Assembly: GCA_016712565.1 (NCBI GenBank)
Contig: JADJQU010000008.1
Coordinates: 62,001-126,000, forward strand
Direction: 5' to 3'
Source of the DNA: Planctomycetota bacterium
Lineage (GTDB): Bacteria > Planctomycetota > UBA1135 > GCA-002686595
DNA length: 64,000 bases
Below the pieces are notes generated by a model. The model saw only the letters and a list, made by a program, of their open reading frames with translations, ran no database searches and was not told the DNA's origin. Every line of letters starts with the position of its first letter. Position 1 is the stretch's first letter. The position numbers and the translations under genes were made by a program. Of this stretch, positions 33,039 to 42,345 are shown one piece after another.

Positions 33039-35684
33039 ATGTCCGCGGAATCCTGGAAAAAGGTCCGCGCCGTGCTGGAGCGCGCCAGCGAGCTGCAGGG
33101 CGCGGAGCGCGACCTCTACGTGGAAGAGGCCACGGCGAGCGACCCCGCCCTGGGCCGCGAAGTGCGCGAGTTGCTCGCCGCCCAGGCCCGCTCCGAGCGG
33201 CTGGAACCCCCGGATTCCCGGCGCGTGGTCCAGGCCCTCGACGCGGATGGCGGCGAGCCCCAGAGGATCGGACCGTGGAAGCTCGAGCGACGCATCGGCA
33301 CGGGCGGCATGGGCGCGGTGTGGCTCGCCACGCGCGTCGACGGCGGGTTCGAGCAGCGCGCGGCGATCAAGCTGATCAAGCGCGGCATGGACAGCGAGGA
33401 GATCCTGGCGCGCTTCGAGCGCGAACGCGCGCTGCTCGCCTCGCTCGAGCATCCCTGGATCGCGCGCCTCTACGACGGCGGCACCACGCCGGACGGGCGT
33501 CCGTACCTGGTGATGGAGCTCGTCAGCGGCCTCTCCCTCGACCAGTACTGCGCCGACACCCGTCGAAGCCTGCGGGAGAAGCTGGAGCTCTTCGCGCGCG
33601 TGTGCGACGCCGTGGACTTCGCCCACCAGCAACTGGTGGTGCACCGCGACCTGAAGCCCGCCAACGTGCTGGTCACGGCCGACGGCTCGCCCAAGCTCTT
33701 GGACTTCGGCATCGCCAAGGTGCTCACGAGCGACGAGGACGCGGCCTCGCGCACCACCACGGGCCAGCGCATCCTGACGCCCCAGTACGCGAGCCCCGAG
33801 CAGCTGCGCGGAGCGCGACTCTCGACACGCTCGGACGTGTTCTCGCTGGGCGTGATGCTCTACGAGATCTTGACCGGTCGCCGCCCGTTCGACGAGACGC
33901 GCACCCCGGACACCGAGGCCCATCCGCCGAGCCACACCTCGCGTGTGCGCGCCCTGGCCGGCGATCTCGACACGATCGCGCTGAAGGCGCTGCGCGTCGA
34001 ACCGGAGCGGCGCTATTCCTCCGCCGCGGCCCTGGCCGATGATCTGCGGCGCCACCTGGCGGGTGAGGCCGTGCTGGCGCGCGCGGACACCTGGAGCTAC
34101 CGCACGGCCAAGTTCGTGCGTCGCAATCGGGTGCTCGTGGCGGCCACCGGCATGGTGATCCTGGCACTCTCCGCCGGCCTGGCCGTGGCCTGGACGCAAT
34201 ACGTCGAGGCGCGTGACGCGGGCGCGCTCGCCGACGCTCGGCTCTCCAGCGTCGTGCGTTTTGCCTCGACGCTGTCGAACAAGGTCACCAACAAGCTCGC
34301 CACGCTGGAGGGCCTGCTGCCCCAACGGGAGGCCATGCTGCGCGAGCTGTGCGCGGAACTCGAAAAGCTCCAGGCCGAAGCGCCCGGTCATCGCTCGCTC
34401 GCCGTCGAACTGGCCTGGGCGCGAAACGACCTTTCGCAGGTGCTCTGGCAGGCGGGCCTCGACAGCCTGAATCGGGTCGACGAGGCTCGTTCCCTGCTGG
34501 AACAGGCCACGCTGCAATTCGCGCCCTGGTTGGAACGGGAGAGCGAGACGCCCGAGGTCGCCACGGCTGCCGCGGCCCTGCTCATCTCCCACGCCACCTG
34601 CGAAGTGAACGCGCGGCGCCTGGCCGGCGCCCGTGACGAGTATTTCCGCGCGCTGAAGATCCTGCGCACGGCGCGCGCCAACCCGAACAACGCGGGCCGC
34701 ACCGAGCTCTGGTCGCGCGAGTGCAATCTGCTCAACCAGTTGATCAGTGTCGAGCGCGAACTCCAGGATCGCGAGGCGGAGCAGCGGCACTCCGCGGAGT
34801 ACGTCAGCCTCGTGGAGGACGCCTGCACGCGCTTCCCCGAGGTCGCCGCGTTCCGCTACTGGCGCGGCACGAGCCTGTTCGCGCGGGGCGTCAGCGCCAA
34901 TGAGGCCGGGAATCCAGCCGCCGGACGGGCCGACCTCGAGGAGGCGGCCCGCCTGCTCGAGGAGCTGCACGCCGCCGATCCGACGCACTCCGTGTACCGA
35001 CGGGCCCTGGCCCCCGCCTACTACCACCTCAGCAATTCCCTGCTGATGGGCGGCGAGAACGAGCTGGCCGCCAAGGCCGCCATGCACGCGTGGGAGGAGT
35101 TCGAGGCCACGCTGGCGATCGACCCAACCAACGGCACGCTGCGCGACATGATCCTTCAATTCGCCTACACGGCCGGCTCGACGGCGCGGCTGGCGAAGGA
35201 CTTCCCGTCGGCCCTGCGGGCCCTTCAACGGGCCTACGACGCGTGCCTGGAACGCATGGCTCGACATCCGGAGCATGTTGCGTTGGCCTTGACCCGCGCC
35301 ACGCTCGGTACGGAACTGGCCGCGGCGCTCGCGGAACTCGGCGAGCCGGCCAAGGCCCTGGAACTCGCCGCGGAGTCGGTCGAGATCGGATTGTCGATCC
35401 AGGACCACGAGGAAAGCGGCGACGGGTGGAACTACGGCATGTCGCTGTCGTTCTCGAACCAGGCCGAGTGCCTGATCGCGGCGTCGCGCGAGGCGCAAGC
35501 GACGACGTCCGAGAAGCGTGCCAGGTTGAACCAGGCGCTCGAGGCCCTGAAGGAGGCCGAAGCACTGCTCCTGGAGGCCGACAGGCTGGGCCAGGTCGGC
35601 GGCGACGAGCGCACCCACTTCGACCACGTGTCGAAGCTGACGGACAGCGTCAAGGCATCGCTGGCCGCGCTGCCGATGGAATGA
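33039..35684 (+). CDS. Membrane Ser/Thr protein kinase with TPR-like periplasmic/C-terminal domain
   Basis: The 881-residue protein has an N-terminal about 80-residue helical region, then a Hanks-type kinase domain: glycine loop GTGGMGAVW, catalytic Lys in AAIKLIKRGM, HRDLKPANVL around residue 202, DFGIAK around 222, and YASPEQ. A membrane helix lies near residues 364-387 (VLVAATGMVILALSAGLAVAW). The rest is helical repeats of TPR type (about 400-881). All catalytic residues are present, so it should be active. The divergent ECF sigma factor next door is its likely partner. It ends at a strong shared terminator. Confidence 0.93.
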   Translation: MSAESWKKVRAVLERASELQGAERDLYVEEATASDPALGREVRELLAAQARSERLEPPDSRRVVQALDADGGEPQRIGPWKLERRIGTGGMGAVWLATRVDGGFEQRAAIKLIKRGMDSEEILARFERERALLASLEHPWIARLYDGGTTPDGRPYLVMELVSGLSLDQYCADTRRSLREKLELFARVCDAVDFAHQQLVVHRDLKPANVLVTADGSPKLLDFGIAKVLTSDEDAASRTTTGQRILTPQYASPEQLRGARLSTRSDVFSLGVMLYEILTGRRPFDETRTPDTEAHPPSHTSRVRALAGDLDTIALKALRVEPERRYSSAAALADDLRRHLAGEAVLARADTWSYRTAKFVRRNRVLVAATGMVILALSAGLAVAWTQYVEARDAGALADARLSSVVRFASTLSNKVTNKLATLEGLLPQREAMLRELCAELEKLQAEAPGHRSLAVELAWARNDLSQVLWQAGLDSLNRVDEARSLLEQATLQFAPWLERESETPEVATAAAALLISHATCEVNARRLAGARDEYFRALKILRTARANPNNAGRTELWSRECNLLNQLISVERELQDREAEQRHSAEYVSLVEDACTRFPEVAAFRYWRGTSLFARGVSANEAGNPAAGRADLEEAARLLEELHAADPTHSVYRRALAPAYYHLSNSLLMGGENELAAKAAMHAWEEFEATLAIDPTNGTLRDMILQFAYTAGSTARLAKDFPSALRALQRAYDACLERMARHPEHVALALTRATLGTELAAALAELGEPAKALELAAESVEIGLSIQDHEESGDGWNYGMSLSFSNQAECLIAASREAQATTSEKRARLNQALEALKEAEALLLEADRLGQVGGDERTHFDHVSKLTDSVKASLAALPME

Positions 35685-35686
35685 GC

Positions 35687-35720
35687 GCGGGCGCGAGGCG
35701 CCTCTGCGCCTCGCGCCCGC
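35687..35720. terminator. Bidirectional terminator between kinase and HAF-repeat genes
   Basis: A perfect 14-bp stem (35687-35700 with 35707-35720) and the loop CCTCTG begin 3 bp after the kinase stop and 28 bp before the stop of the convergent minus-strand gene, so it can serve both. Confidence 0.8.
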
Positions 35721-35747
35721 CGTTCGACGAGCCGTGGTGCCCGTCCC

Positions 35748-37206
35748 TCAGGTTCCGATCTCGTACTCCAACGCGTTCGAGAGCTGTGCGTTGTTCGGCG
35801 CCGACAGGCCCGGGTCACGACCCCAGTACTGGCAGTTGACGGTTGTGCCAGGTACCGACAGGAACGGCTGGGGATTGCCGCCCAACTGGCCTGCCCGGAA
35901 GGCATTCATGTTGGTCGAGAACAAGCCGGTGCAATCCGCCGCCGGAGCATTGGATCCGTTCGAGTTCACGCCGGGGCCGCGGTACAGGGGCAGGCCCACG
36001 CAGAGCGTGCCGCCGGAGAAGGGCGCCGCGCTGCGGCCGGAGGCGCCGTACAAGAGGATTCCGGGCACCTGGTTGCGCACGTTGCTGGCACTGACGATGA
36101 AGTTGGCGGGCCCCGAGGCGCTCGGCGATCCGCCGAAGGAGATCGAGGGCGTGCAGCCCAGGCTGTTCTGCTTGCCGACGCAGTAGATCGCCGTCTGGAG
36201 CCGGCGCCAGAGCACGGCGTGCGTCACGCCCGTGGTCCCATGGGTCGCCGTGCCGAGCACGTAGGTCGTGCCGTTCGCGTGCCAGATGTCCTTCGCTTCG
36301 GAATCGGCATACGTCGGCGGCAGGGCGGTGTGCAGGTCCTGTCCGCTGGCCGCGGTTCCGGACCAGAGGTAGGCCCGCTGCGCCAGGGTCGGGAAAGCCA
36401 CCCCGCCGACTTGCTCCCGGCATCGACGGCGTAGGCGATGCTCTCGCTGCTGTTCGCGGGCGCAAGATCGACGACCGAGGCGGCGCTTCCGCCTCCACAC
36501 AGGCGCGCAGGTTGCTGCCGCCGACCAACTGGTAGCCGACTTGCTGGACGCCGTCCGTGCCATAGGCGACGCCGCTGGGGGCGAGTTGGACCCAGGAGGC
36601 GGCGGTGCCCGTCCACAGGCCGGGGCGAGGGGGGCCGGACTGCGATGCATAGCCGACCTGCATTCCGCCGCGCATGTCGGTGACCGCGCCGTTGTCGGTG
36701 AAGCCCGGCGGCATCAGGTCGACCCACGACGACGCCGTGCCCGTCCACAGCCCCGGCCTGGCCACGGGGCCGAAAGCCGCGAACCCGCCCTGAACGCCAC
36801 CGGAGACGGTAAGAGCGTTCGAGGCGATCGCACCCGGGGGATTGAGATTGACCCACGAGCCCGGGGTCCCCGACCAGAGCGAGGCGTAGTACGGGCCGCC
36901 GACGGGCTCCACGGCGCCGACTTGGACCGCGCCGTCGCAGCCCCAGACCGAGGAAGCCGCGAAGCCCGCGACGTGGAGGTCCACGAAGCTCGCCGCGGTG
37001 CCGTTCCAGACGGCGGCGTGGTTGACGTCCGGCACCAGTTGCACGATGCCGCCCTGGGCGGCGGCCGCTCCCTGGGTGGCTCGGGAACTGTGGGCGCCCG
37101 ACGGATGGAGGATCTCGTAGGTCCACTGGGCGTGGGCGATCGAGGGAAGGACGAGCAGGCCGGCAAGGCCGGCGATCGAGCGGACGATGGTGCTTTGGGG
37201 TGACAT
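35748..37206 (-). pseudogene. Secreted HAF-repeat protein with shared C-terminal domain, two frameshifts
   Basis: The coding sense is clear but spread over three frames. It starts at ATG 37206 (AGGAG 8 nt upstream) with a signal peptide (..LPSIAHAQ). It continues with about eight repeats of LW.GTA.SWV.L.P.G....A..V.GG.QVG, typical of HAF-type extracellular repeats. Near 36490-36500 the frame shifts and gives SVVDLAPANSSESIAYAVDAGSK. Near 36405-36422 it shifts again to QVGGVAFPTLAQRAYLWSG and then runs to the stop at 35748. The last about 143 residues are the five-cysteine domain also seen at 22496-23719. Total length 1459 bp is not a multiple of three. Either two sequencing errors lie within 100 bp or the gene is decaying. 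Role unknown, probably cell surface. Confidence 0.75.
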
Positions 37207-37319
37207 GGGGTGTGCTCCTGTGGATGGGGATTGGCTGCACCCCATCCACGCAATCCGCGGCGGAGCCTCGATCAGCGAGGCCGCCGCGCCGGGCCCCGCA
37301 GCCTGTGGAATGGAGACTT

Positions 37320-37362
37320 GGAATGACATAAGCTGTTGATATACCACGACTTATGGAATTCC
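37320..37362. promoter_or_regulatory. AT-rich inverted repeat upstream of the HAF-repeat gene
   Basis: Arms 37320-37332 and 37350-37362 match at 11 of 13 positions (core CATAAG/CTTATG) around a 17-nt centre that includes GATATA. This is the only AT-rich stretch in the 537-bp gap between the divergent HAF-repeat gene and the redox operon at 37744. It is a candidate operator or promoter for the minus-strand gene. The rest of the gap is GC-rich with no visible gene, repeat or RNA. Confidence 0.4.
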
Positions 37363-37743
37363 GCGGGGCTCGCTGCTGACTGACTGCTGCACTTCAGGAC
37401 CCCAGCCGGGAGGCGATTCCCCTCCCCGCATCCGCGCCGCTCCCCGGGGCGGGCGCCGCGGGGGCACGCCGCGGTGTCACGGACGTCGGTGCCCAGGGTG
37501 ACGAGCTTCCCTGCTCCTCGCACGGGGGTCGGGATGCTCGCGGTGCCCTCGCTTCGGACCACGCCACGCCCCGTTCCGCACTTGTGCGGATAGGCGCCCT
37601 GGGGGCCCGGGATACGCTCGGTGGGCTGCGGTCTCTCTGCGCGTTCCCGGGCCCAAGGTCACTCCCGGAGAAACAGGTCCGGATCCGCCTGAGCCGCCGC
37701 GAGCAACGCCTCCCTCCTCCGTCCGAGCCCTGGAGTGAACCTC

Positions 37744-38691
37744 ATGGCCGACCTCGAGATCCTGTCGCGAGAGGACTTTTCGGAGGTCACGTACCTGTTG
37801 GAAGTGCGCCATCCCCTGATGGCCAAGGCCGCGCGACCTGGGCAGTTCGTGATCGTCATGCTGCACGACCACGGTGAGCGCATCCCGCTCACCATCGCGG
37901 ACTTCGACCGCGAGCGGGGCAGCATCACGCTGGTCATCCAGGCCGTCGGCAAGACGACCCGGGAGATGCAGCAGCAGTGCAAGGTAGGCACGTCGCTCTT
38001 CGCCATGGTCGGTCCCATGGGCATCCCAAGCCCCACCACGAAGGCCAAGAAGGTGGTGTGCGTCGGCGGCGGACTGGGCGTGGCCCCGATCTACCCCCAA
38101 GCCAAGGGCTTCAAGCAAAGCGGCGCCTACGTGATCGCCGTGCTGGGCTTCCGCACCCGGGCCCTCGTCTTCTGGGAAAAGAAATTCCGGGAGGTCTGCG
38201 ACGAGTTGATCCTGTGCACCAACGACGGTTCGGTGGGGATCAAGGGTCTGGTCACCGACGGCGTCCAACAGGCCCTCGCCCGCCACGCCGACATCGACGA
38301 GGTCGTCGCCATCGGGCCGCCGGTGATGATGCGCGCCTGCGCCGACGCCACGCGTGCCCGCAAGATCAAGACCATCGTCAGCGTCAACCCGATCATGGTG
38401 GACGGCACGGGCATGTGCGGCGGCTGCCGCGTCAAGGTCGGCGAGCAGGTCAAGTTCGCCTGCGTCGACGGCCCCGACTTCGACGGCCACCTGGTCGATT
38501 TCGACGACCTGATGTCCCGCCTGCGCCGCTACACGTCGGTCGAGAAGGCGGCGGAGGAGCGCTGGACGGCCAGTTGTCGCATGAGTCAACAACTCGGCCC
38601 CAGCGCGCTCGACGCCCTGACGTCGGGCAAGGCGCCCCAGAGCGAGCTGCTCGAACTGCCCGACCCCTTCAGTGAAACACTGGGGGGCTGA
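37744..38691 (+). CDS. Ferredoxin-NAD(P)+ reductase-like subunit (NfnA/SudB/PyrK type)
   Basis: The 315-residue protein starts at ATG 37744 with GGAG 8 nt upstream. The FAD-binding barrel has HPLMAKAARPGQFVIVM and RIPLTIADFD. The NAD(P)-binding half begins KKVVCVGGGLGVAPIYPQAK. The 2Fe-2S site is the C-terminal MCGGCRVKVGEQVKFACVDGP. This is the small-subunit architecture of sulfide dehydrogenase SudB and of NfnA in electron-bifurcating NfnAB. It normally pairs with a GltD-like large subunit, which is the next gene. The last about 70 residues extend beyond typical NfnA. It opens a five-gene redox operon. Confidence 0.9.
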   Translation: MADLEILSREDFSEVTYLLEVRHPLMAKAARPGQFVIVMLHDHGERIPLTIADFDRERGSITLVIQAVGKTTREMQQQCKVGTSLFAMVGPMGIPSPTTKAKKVVCVGGGLGVAPIYPQAKGFKQSGAYVIAVLGFRTRALVFWEKKFREVCDELILCTNDGSVGIKGLVTDGVQQALARHADIDEVVAIGPPVMMRACADATRARKIKTIVSVNPIMVDGTGMCGGCRVKVGEQVKFACVDGPDFDGHLVDFDDLMSRLRRYTSVEKAAEERWTASCRMSQQLGPSALDALTSGKAPQSELLELPDPFSETLGG

Positions 38692-38779
38692 GCGGCGAGA
38701 CGCATCGAAGCGCGACACGGAAGCCGACTGAGTCCGCGAAATCAATCGAGAAATCAACACCGACAACTGGGGCCGCACG

Positions 38780-40285
38780 ATGGGCAAGAAGCAGACGATC
38801 CGCACCATCCCGCAGGAGCGCACGCCGATGCGCGAGTTGGCACCGGATGTGCGCGTCAAGAACTTCCTCGAGGTGGCCTGCGGCTACTCGCTCGACGAGG
38901 CCCTGCGCGAGTCGGAGCGCTGCCTGCAGTGTCCCGACGAGCCTTGCATCGCCGGCTGTCCGGTCAACATCGACATCCCGGGCTTCATCGAGAAGCTGGG
39001 CCTGAACAACCTGCGCGGTGCCTACGACATCCTGACGGACACGAATCTGCTTCCCTCGGTCTGCGGCCGCGTCTGTCCCCAGGAAAGCCAGTGCGAGGCC
39101 GTGTGCACGGTGGGCGACACGCTCGCTCCGGTGGCCATCGGCCGGCTCGAACGCTTCGTCGGCGACACCGCGCTGCGCGAAGGCTGGGTCAACCTCCCCC
39201 ACATCGAGCGCAATCGCTTCCGGGTCGGCATCGTCGGCTCGGGCCCCGCGGGGATGGCCTGCGCGGCCGACATGGCCAAGGCGGGCTGCGACGTCACGGT
39301 CTACGAGGCCTTCCACGAGCCCGGAGGCGTGCTGAAGTACGGCATTCCCGACTTCCGCCTGCCGAACACGGTGATCGATGCGGAGATCGCCAACCTGAGG
39401 AAGCTCGGGGTCAAGTTCGAGTGCAACACGCTGGTCGGCCGCCTGTTCACGATCGAACAGATGCTGGACGAGCTGGGCTTCCACGCGGTGTTCGTCGGCG
39501 TCGGCGCGGGCTACCCCACGATGCTCGGCATCCCTGGGGATTCGCTGAACGGCGTGCTCTCCGCCAACGAGCTGCTCACCCGCTGCAACCTGATGCGCGC
39601 GAAGGAGTTCCCCAGCTTCGACACGCCCCTGCCGATCGGCAAGCGCATCGCCGTGGTGGGCGCCGGCAACACGGCCATGGACGCCATGCGCGTGTCGCTG
39701 CGTCTGGGGGCCGAGAAGGTCCACTGCATCTATCGCAGGTCGCGCGCCGAGGCTCCTGCCCGCGAGGAGGAAGTGCACCATGCCGAACAGGAGGGCGTCG
39801 AGTTCCATTGGCTCACGAGCCCGGTGGCCATCCTCGACGACGGCCGTGGCGGCGTGCGGGCCATGCGCTGCCAGCGCATGGAACTCGGCTCACCGGACGA
39901 ATCCGGTCGGCGTCGCCCGGTCCCGGTCCAGGGAAGCGAGTTCGATTTCGAGACCGACCTGGTGGTCTACGCCATCGGCACGAACGCCAACCCGATCATG
40001 GGTCAGACCTCCGGGCTCCGGCTGAACAAGCGCGGCTACATCGCCACGGACGAGAACCTCGCGACCTCGATCGCGGGCGTGTTCGCCGGAGGCGACATCG
40101 TCACCGGCGCGGCGACGGTGATCCAGGCCATGGGCGCGGGTCGCAAGGCGGCCCGCAGCATGCAGGACTACCTGCACATCCGCGACATCGAACGCCCCTA
40201 CCGGGACGCGGACGCCGGGCCTCTGGGTTCCTTCCTGGGCATGGACACGAGAGAGAGGAACTTCACCCGCCTGCGCGCGATCTAG
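38780..40285 (+). CDS. GltD-like FAD/NAD(P) oxidoreductase subunit (NfnB/SudA type)
   Basis: The 501-residue protein has an N-terminal Fe-S domain with CLQCPDEPCIAGCPV (about residues 48-62) and CGRVCPQESQCEAVC (about 95-110). Two dinucleotide folds follow: FAD at VGIVGSGPAGMACA and NADPH at IAVVGAGNTAMDAMR. GGD.V.GAATVIQAMGAGRKAA closes the FAD site. This is the glutamate synthase small-subunit family, but no gltB large subunit is nearby and an NfnA-like gene lies 88 bp upstream. An NfnAB/SudBA-like NAD(P)H:ferredoxin complex is therefore more likely than glutamate synthase. Confidence 0.9.
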   Translation: MGKKQTIRTIPQERTPMRELAPDVRVKNFLEVACGYSLDEALRESERCLQCPDEPCIAGCPVNIDIPGFIEKLGLNNLRGAYDILTDTNLLPSVCGRVCPQESQCEAVCTVGDTLAPVAIGRLERFVGDTALREGWVNLPHIERNRFRVGIVGSGPAGMACAADMAKAGCDVTVYEAFHEPGGVLKYGIPDFRLPNTVIDAEIANLRKLGVKFECNTLVGRLFTIEQMLDELGFHAVFVGVGAGYPTMLGIPGDSLNGVLSANELLTRCNLMRAKEFPSFDTPLPIGKRIAVVGAGNTAMDAMRVSLRLGAEKVHCIYRRSRAEAPAREEEVHHAEQEGVEFHWLTSPVAILDDGRGGVRAMRCQRMELGSPDESGRRRPVPVQGSEFDFETDLVVYAIGTNANPIMGQTSGLRLNKRGYIATDENLATSIAGVFAGGDIVTGAATVIQAMGAGRKAARSMQDYLHIRDIERPYRDADAGPLGSFLGMDTRERNFTRLRAI

Positions 40286-40350
40286 CCCTGCCCGCCGCCG
40301 CGCACCCTCCGCGAGCGGCTGCGAGGCGAAACGACGACGAGGGACCCACC

Positions 40351-42345
40351 ATGAGAGAATCCACGCTACGCGACTCGCCCCGGGAGCCCGCGCCCACGAC
40401 CCTTGCGCCCACGGACGGGAGGAACGTCGTGACGCTGACCGAGCACATCCTGGAGATCATCAGCGACTCCGGCGAAGGGGCCCAGAAGTGCGGCCAGTCC
40501 TTCGGTTCGATTGCCGCCCAGATGGGCAACGGAATCTGGACCACGGAGATCATCCCGGCCGAGATCCGGCCTCCGGCACGCAGCGTTGCGGGGGCCAGCG
40601 GAAACCGCATCCGCATCGGCGCGGGGCCGGTCACCAACGGCGGCGACGAGACGGACCTGGTGGTGGCGTTCAACGAACAGGTGCTGCTGGGACGGGTGCG
40701 GGCCAAGGAGCTGAAGCCCGGCTGCACGATCCTGCTCGAGAACATGTGGCGCACGGACGGCGATCCCACCGTGGTGGCGTCCTACGTCGAGACCCACGAT
40801 CGACTGGTCGCCGCAGGCTTCCGGGTGATCGAGATCCCCATGGAGCAGGAGTGCCGGAAGCTGGTGTCCGACCCGCGGCGCGGCAAGAACATGTTCGCAC
40901 TGGGCATGCTCTGCAGGCTCTACAGCCTGGACCTCAAGCTCGCCGTGGATCAGGTCGTGCTCGCCTTCGGCAAGAAGGACCGCAAGGTCGTCGACGCCAA
41001 CATCTCCCTGCTGGAGGCCGGCCATCGCTGGGCCGCGGCGCACCTGGATTTCTGCTATCGCATCCCGGCCGTGCGCGCGACCGAGCCGCAAATCGTGGTC
41101 AACGGCAACACGGCGATCGCGCTCGGCGTGCTGGCCTCGGGCATGGAGATCTGCGCCATGTATCCGATCACGCCGGCGACATCGGTCTCCCACTACCTTT
41201 CCGACGTGTTCGAGAAAGTCGGCGGCGTCGTGCACCAGGCCGAGGACGAGATTGCCGCCTGCGCCTTCGCCATCGGCGCCTCCTATGCGGGCAAGTGCAC
41301 CGTCACGGTCACCTCGGGCCCCGGCTACTCCCTGAAGCAGGAGGCTCTCGGCCTGGCGGTCATGGGAGAAATCCCCCTGGTGGTCGTCAATGTGCAGCGC
41401 GGCGGACCGAGCACGGGACAGCCGACCAAGGTCGAACAGGGTGACCTTCTGACGACCCTCTTCGGCAGCCACGGCGACGCGCCCAAGGTGGTGATCGCAC
41501 CGGCGACCATCGAAGACTGCTTCTACTCGATGATCACCGCGCGACGCATCGCGGAAACGTTCAACATGGTGGTCGTGGTGCTCTCCGACGCGAGCCTGGC
41601 CACTTCCCAGCAGCCGTTCCCGAGGCCCAAGTTCAGCGAGGCTTGGATGGCCCCGCCGGTGGACCAGAGTCCGGTGCCCAAGGGCGCCCAACCCTACGAC
41701 TGGGACGAGAACACCGGCCTTGCACGCCGGTTCATCCCCGGACAACCGGGGGGCATGCACACGCTGACGGGCCTGGCCCACGACCGCGACAGCCACGTGG
41801 CCTACGACGCGAACACGAACGAGCAGGCTCTTCGCGCCCGAAGCCTGAAGCTGGCGGCGTTGCAGAGGACGCTTGCGGCGCCGACGGTGTTCGGCGATGC
41901 CGCCGGCGACCTGCTCGTGATCGGCTGGGGCAGCACCAAGGGCGCCATCGAGGAGGCGGTCGCCTCCCTGCGCGCTCAGGGTCGCAGGGTCTCCTCGATG
42001 CACCTGCGCTTCCTCCAGCCGCTGCCCTCCGGAATCAAGGAGATCCTGCGGGGCTTCCAGCAGGTCCTGACCGTGGAGAACAACTGGAGCGACCGCCCCG
42101 AGGACCCGATCATCGACGAGACGAACCGGCGTTATGCGGCGCTGGCGATGCTCCTGCGCGCTCGCTACCTCGTCGACATCGACTGCTTCACCGAAGACCG
42201 GGGCCAGCCCATCAAGCCGAGCACGATTCGCCGCGTGCTCGAGGCGAAGTTGAACTCGATCGACCGCCGTCCCGCGACGCCAGATCCGGTGCCGGCGTCC
42301 CCCACGCGGACGGGACGCGCCACCCAGGAGGGCAGGAAGTCATGA
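40351..42345 (+). CDS. korA: 2-oxoacid:ferredoxin oxidoreductase subunit alpha, gamma-alpha fusion
   Basis: The 664-residue protein fuses the POR gamma domain (residues about 28-215, SGEGAQKCGQSFGSIAAQMG) to the alpha pyrimidine-binding domain (about 250-640). Its marks are AMYPITPATSVSHYL, HQAEDEIAACAFAIGASYAGK and TVTSGPGYSLKQEALGLAVMGEIPLVVVNVQRGGPSTGQPTKVEQGDL. This is the KorA/OorA-like architecture. With KorB it oxidatively decarboxylates 2-oxoglutarate or a related 2-oxoacid, reducing ferredoxin. The exact oxoacid is not certain from sequence. It is coupled to korB by an ATGA overlap. Confidence 0.9.
   Translation: MRESTLRDSPREPAPTTLAPTDGRNVVTLTEHILEIISDSGEGAQKCGQSFGSIAAQMGNGIWTTEIIPAEIRPPARSVAGASGNRIRIGAGPVTNGGDETDLVVAFNEQVLLGRVRAKELKPGCTILLENMWRTDGDPTVVASYVETHDRLVAAGFRVIEIPMEQECRKLVSDPRRGKNMFALGMLCRLYSLDLKLAVDQVVLAFGKKDRKVVDANISLLEAGHRWAAAHLDFCYRIPAVRATEPQIVVNGNTAIALGVLASGMEICAMYPITPATSVSHYLSDVFEKVGGVVHQAEDEIAACAFAIGASYAGKCTVTVTSGPGYSLKQEALGLAVMGEIPLVVVNVQRGGPSTGQPTKVEQGDLLTTLFGSHGDAPKVVIAPATIEDCFYSMITARRIAETFNMVVVVLSDASLATSQQPFPRPKFSEAWMAPPVDQSPVPKGAQPYDWDENTGLARRFIPGQPGGMHTLTGLAHDRDSHVAYDANTNEQALRARSLKLAALQRTLAAPTVFGDAAGDLLVIGWGSTKGAIEEAVASLRAQGRRVSSMHLRFLQPLPSGIKEILRGFQQVLTVENNWSDRPEDPIIDETNRRYAALAMLLRARYLVDIDCFTEDRGQPIKPSTIRRVLEAKLNSIDRRPATPDPVPASPTRTGRATQEGRKS

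Noticed and set aside
38780..40285. Glutamate synthase small subunit (gltD)
   Set aside because: The fold matches, but there is no gltB and an NfnA/SudB-like partner is directly upstream, so an Nfn/Sud-type role is preferred.
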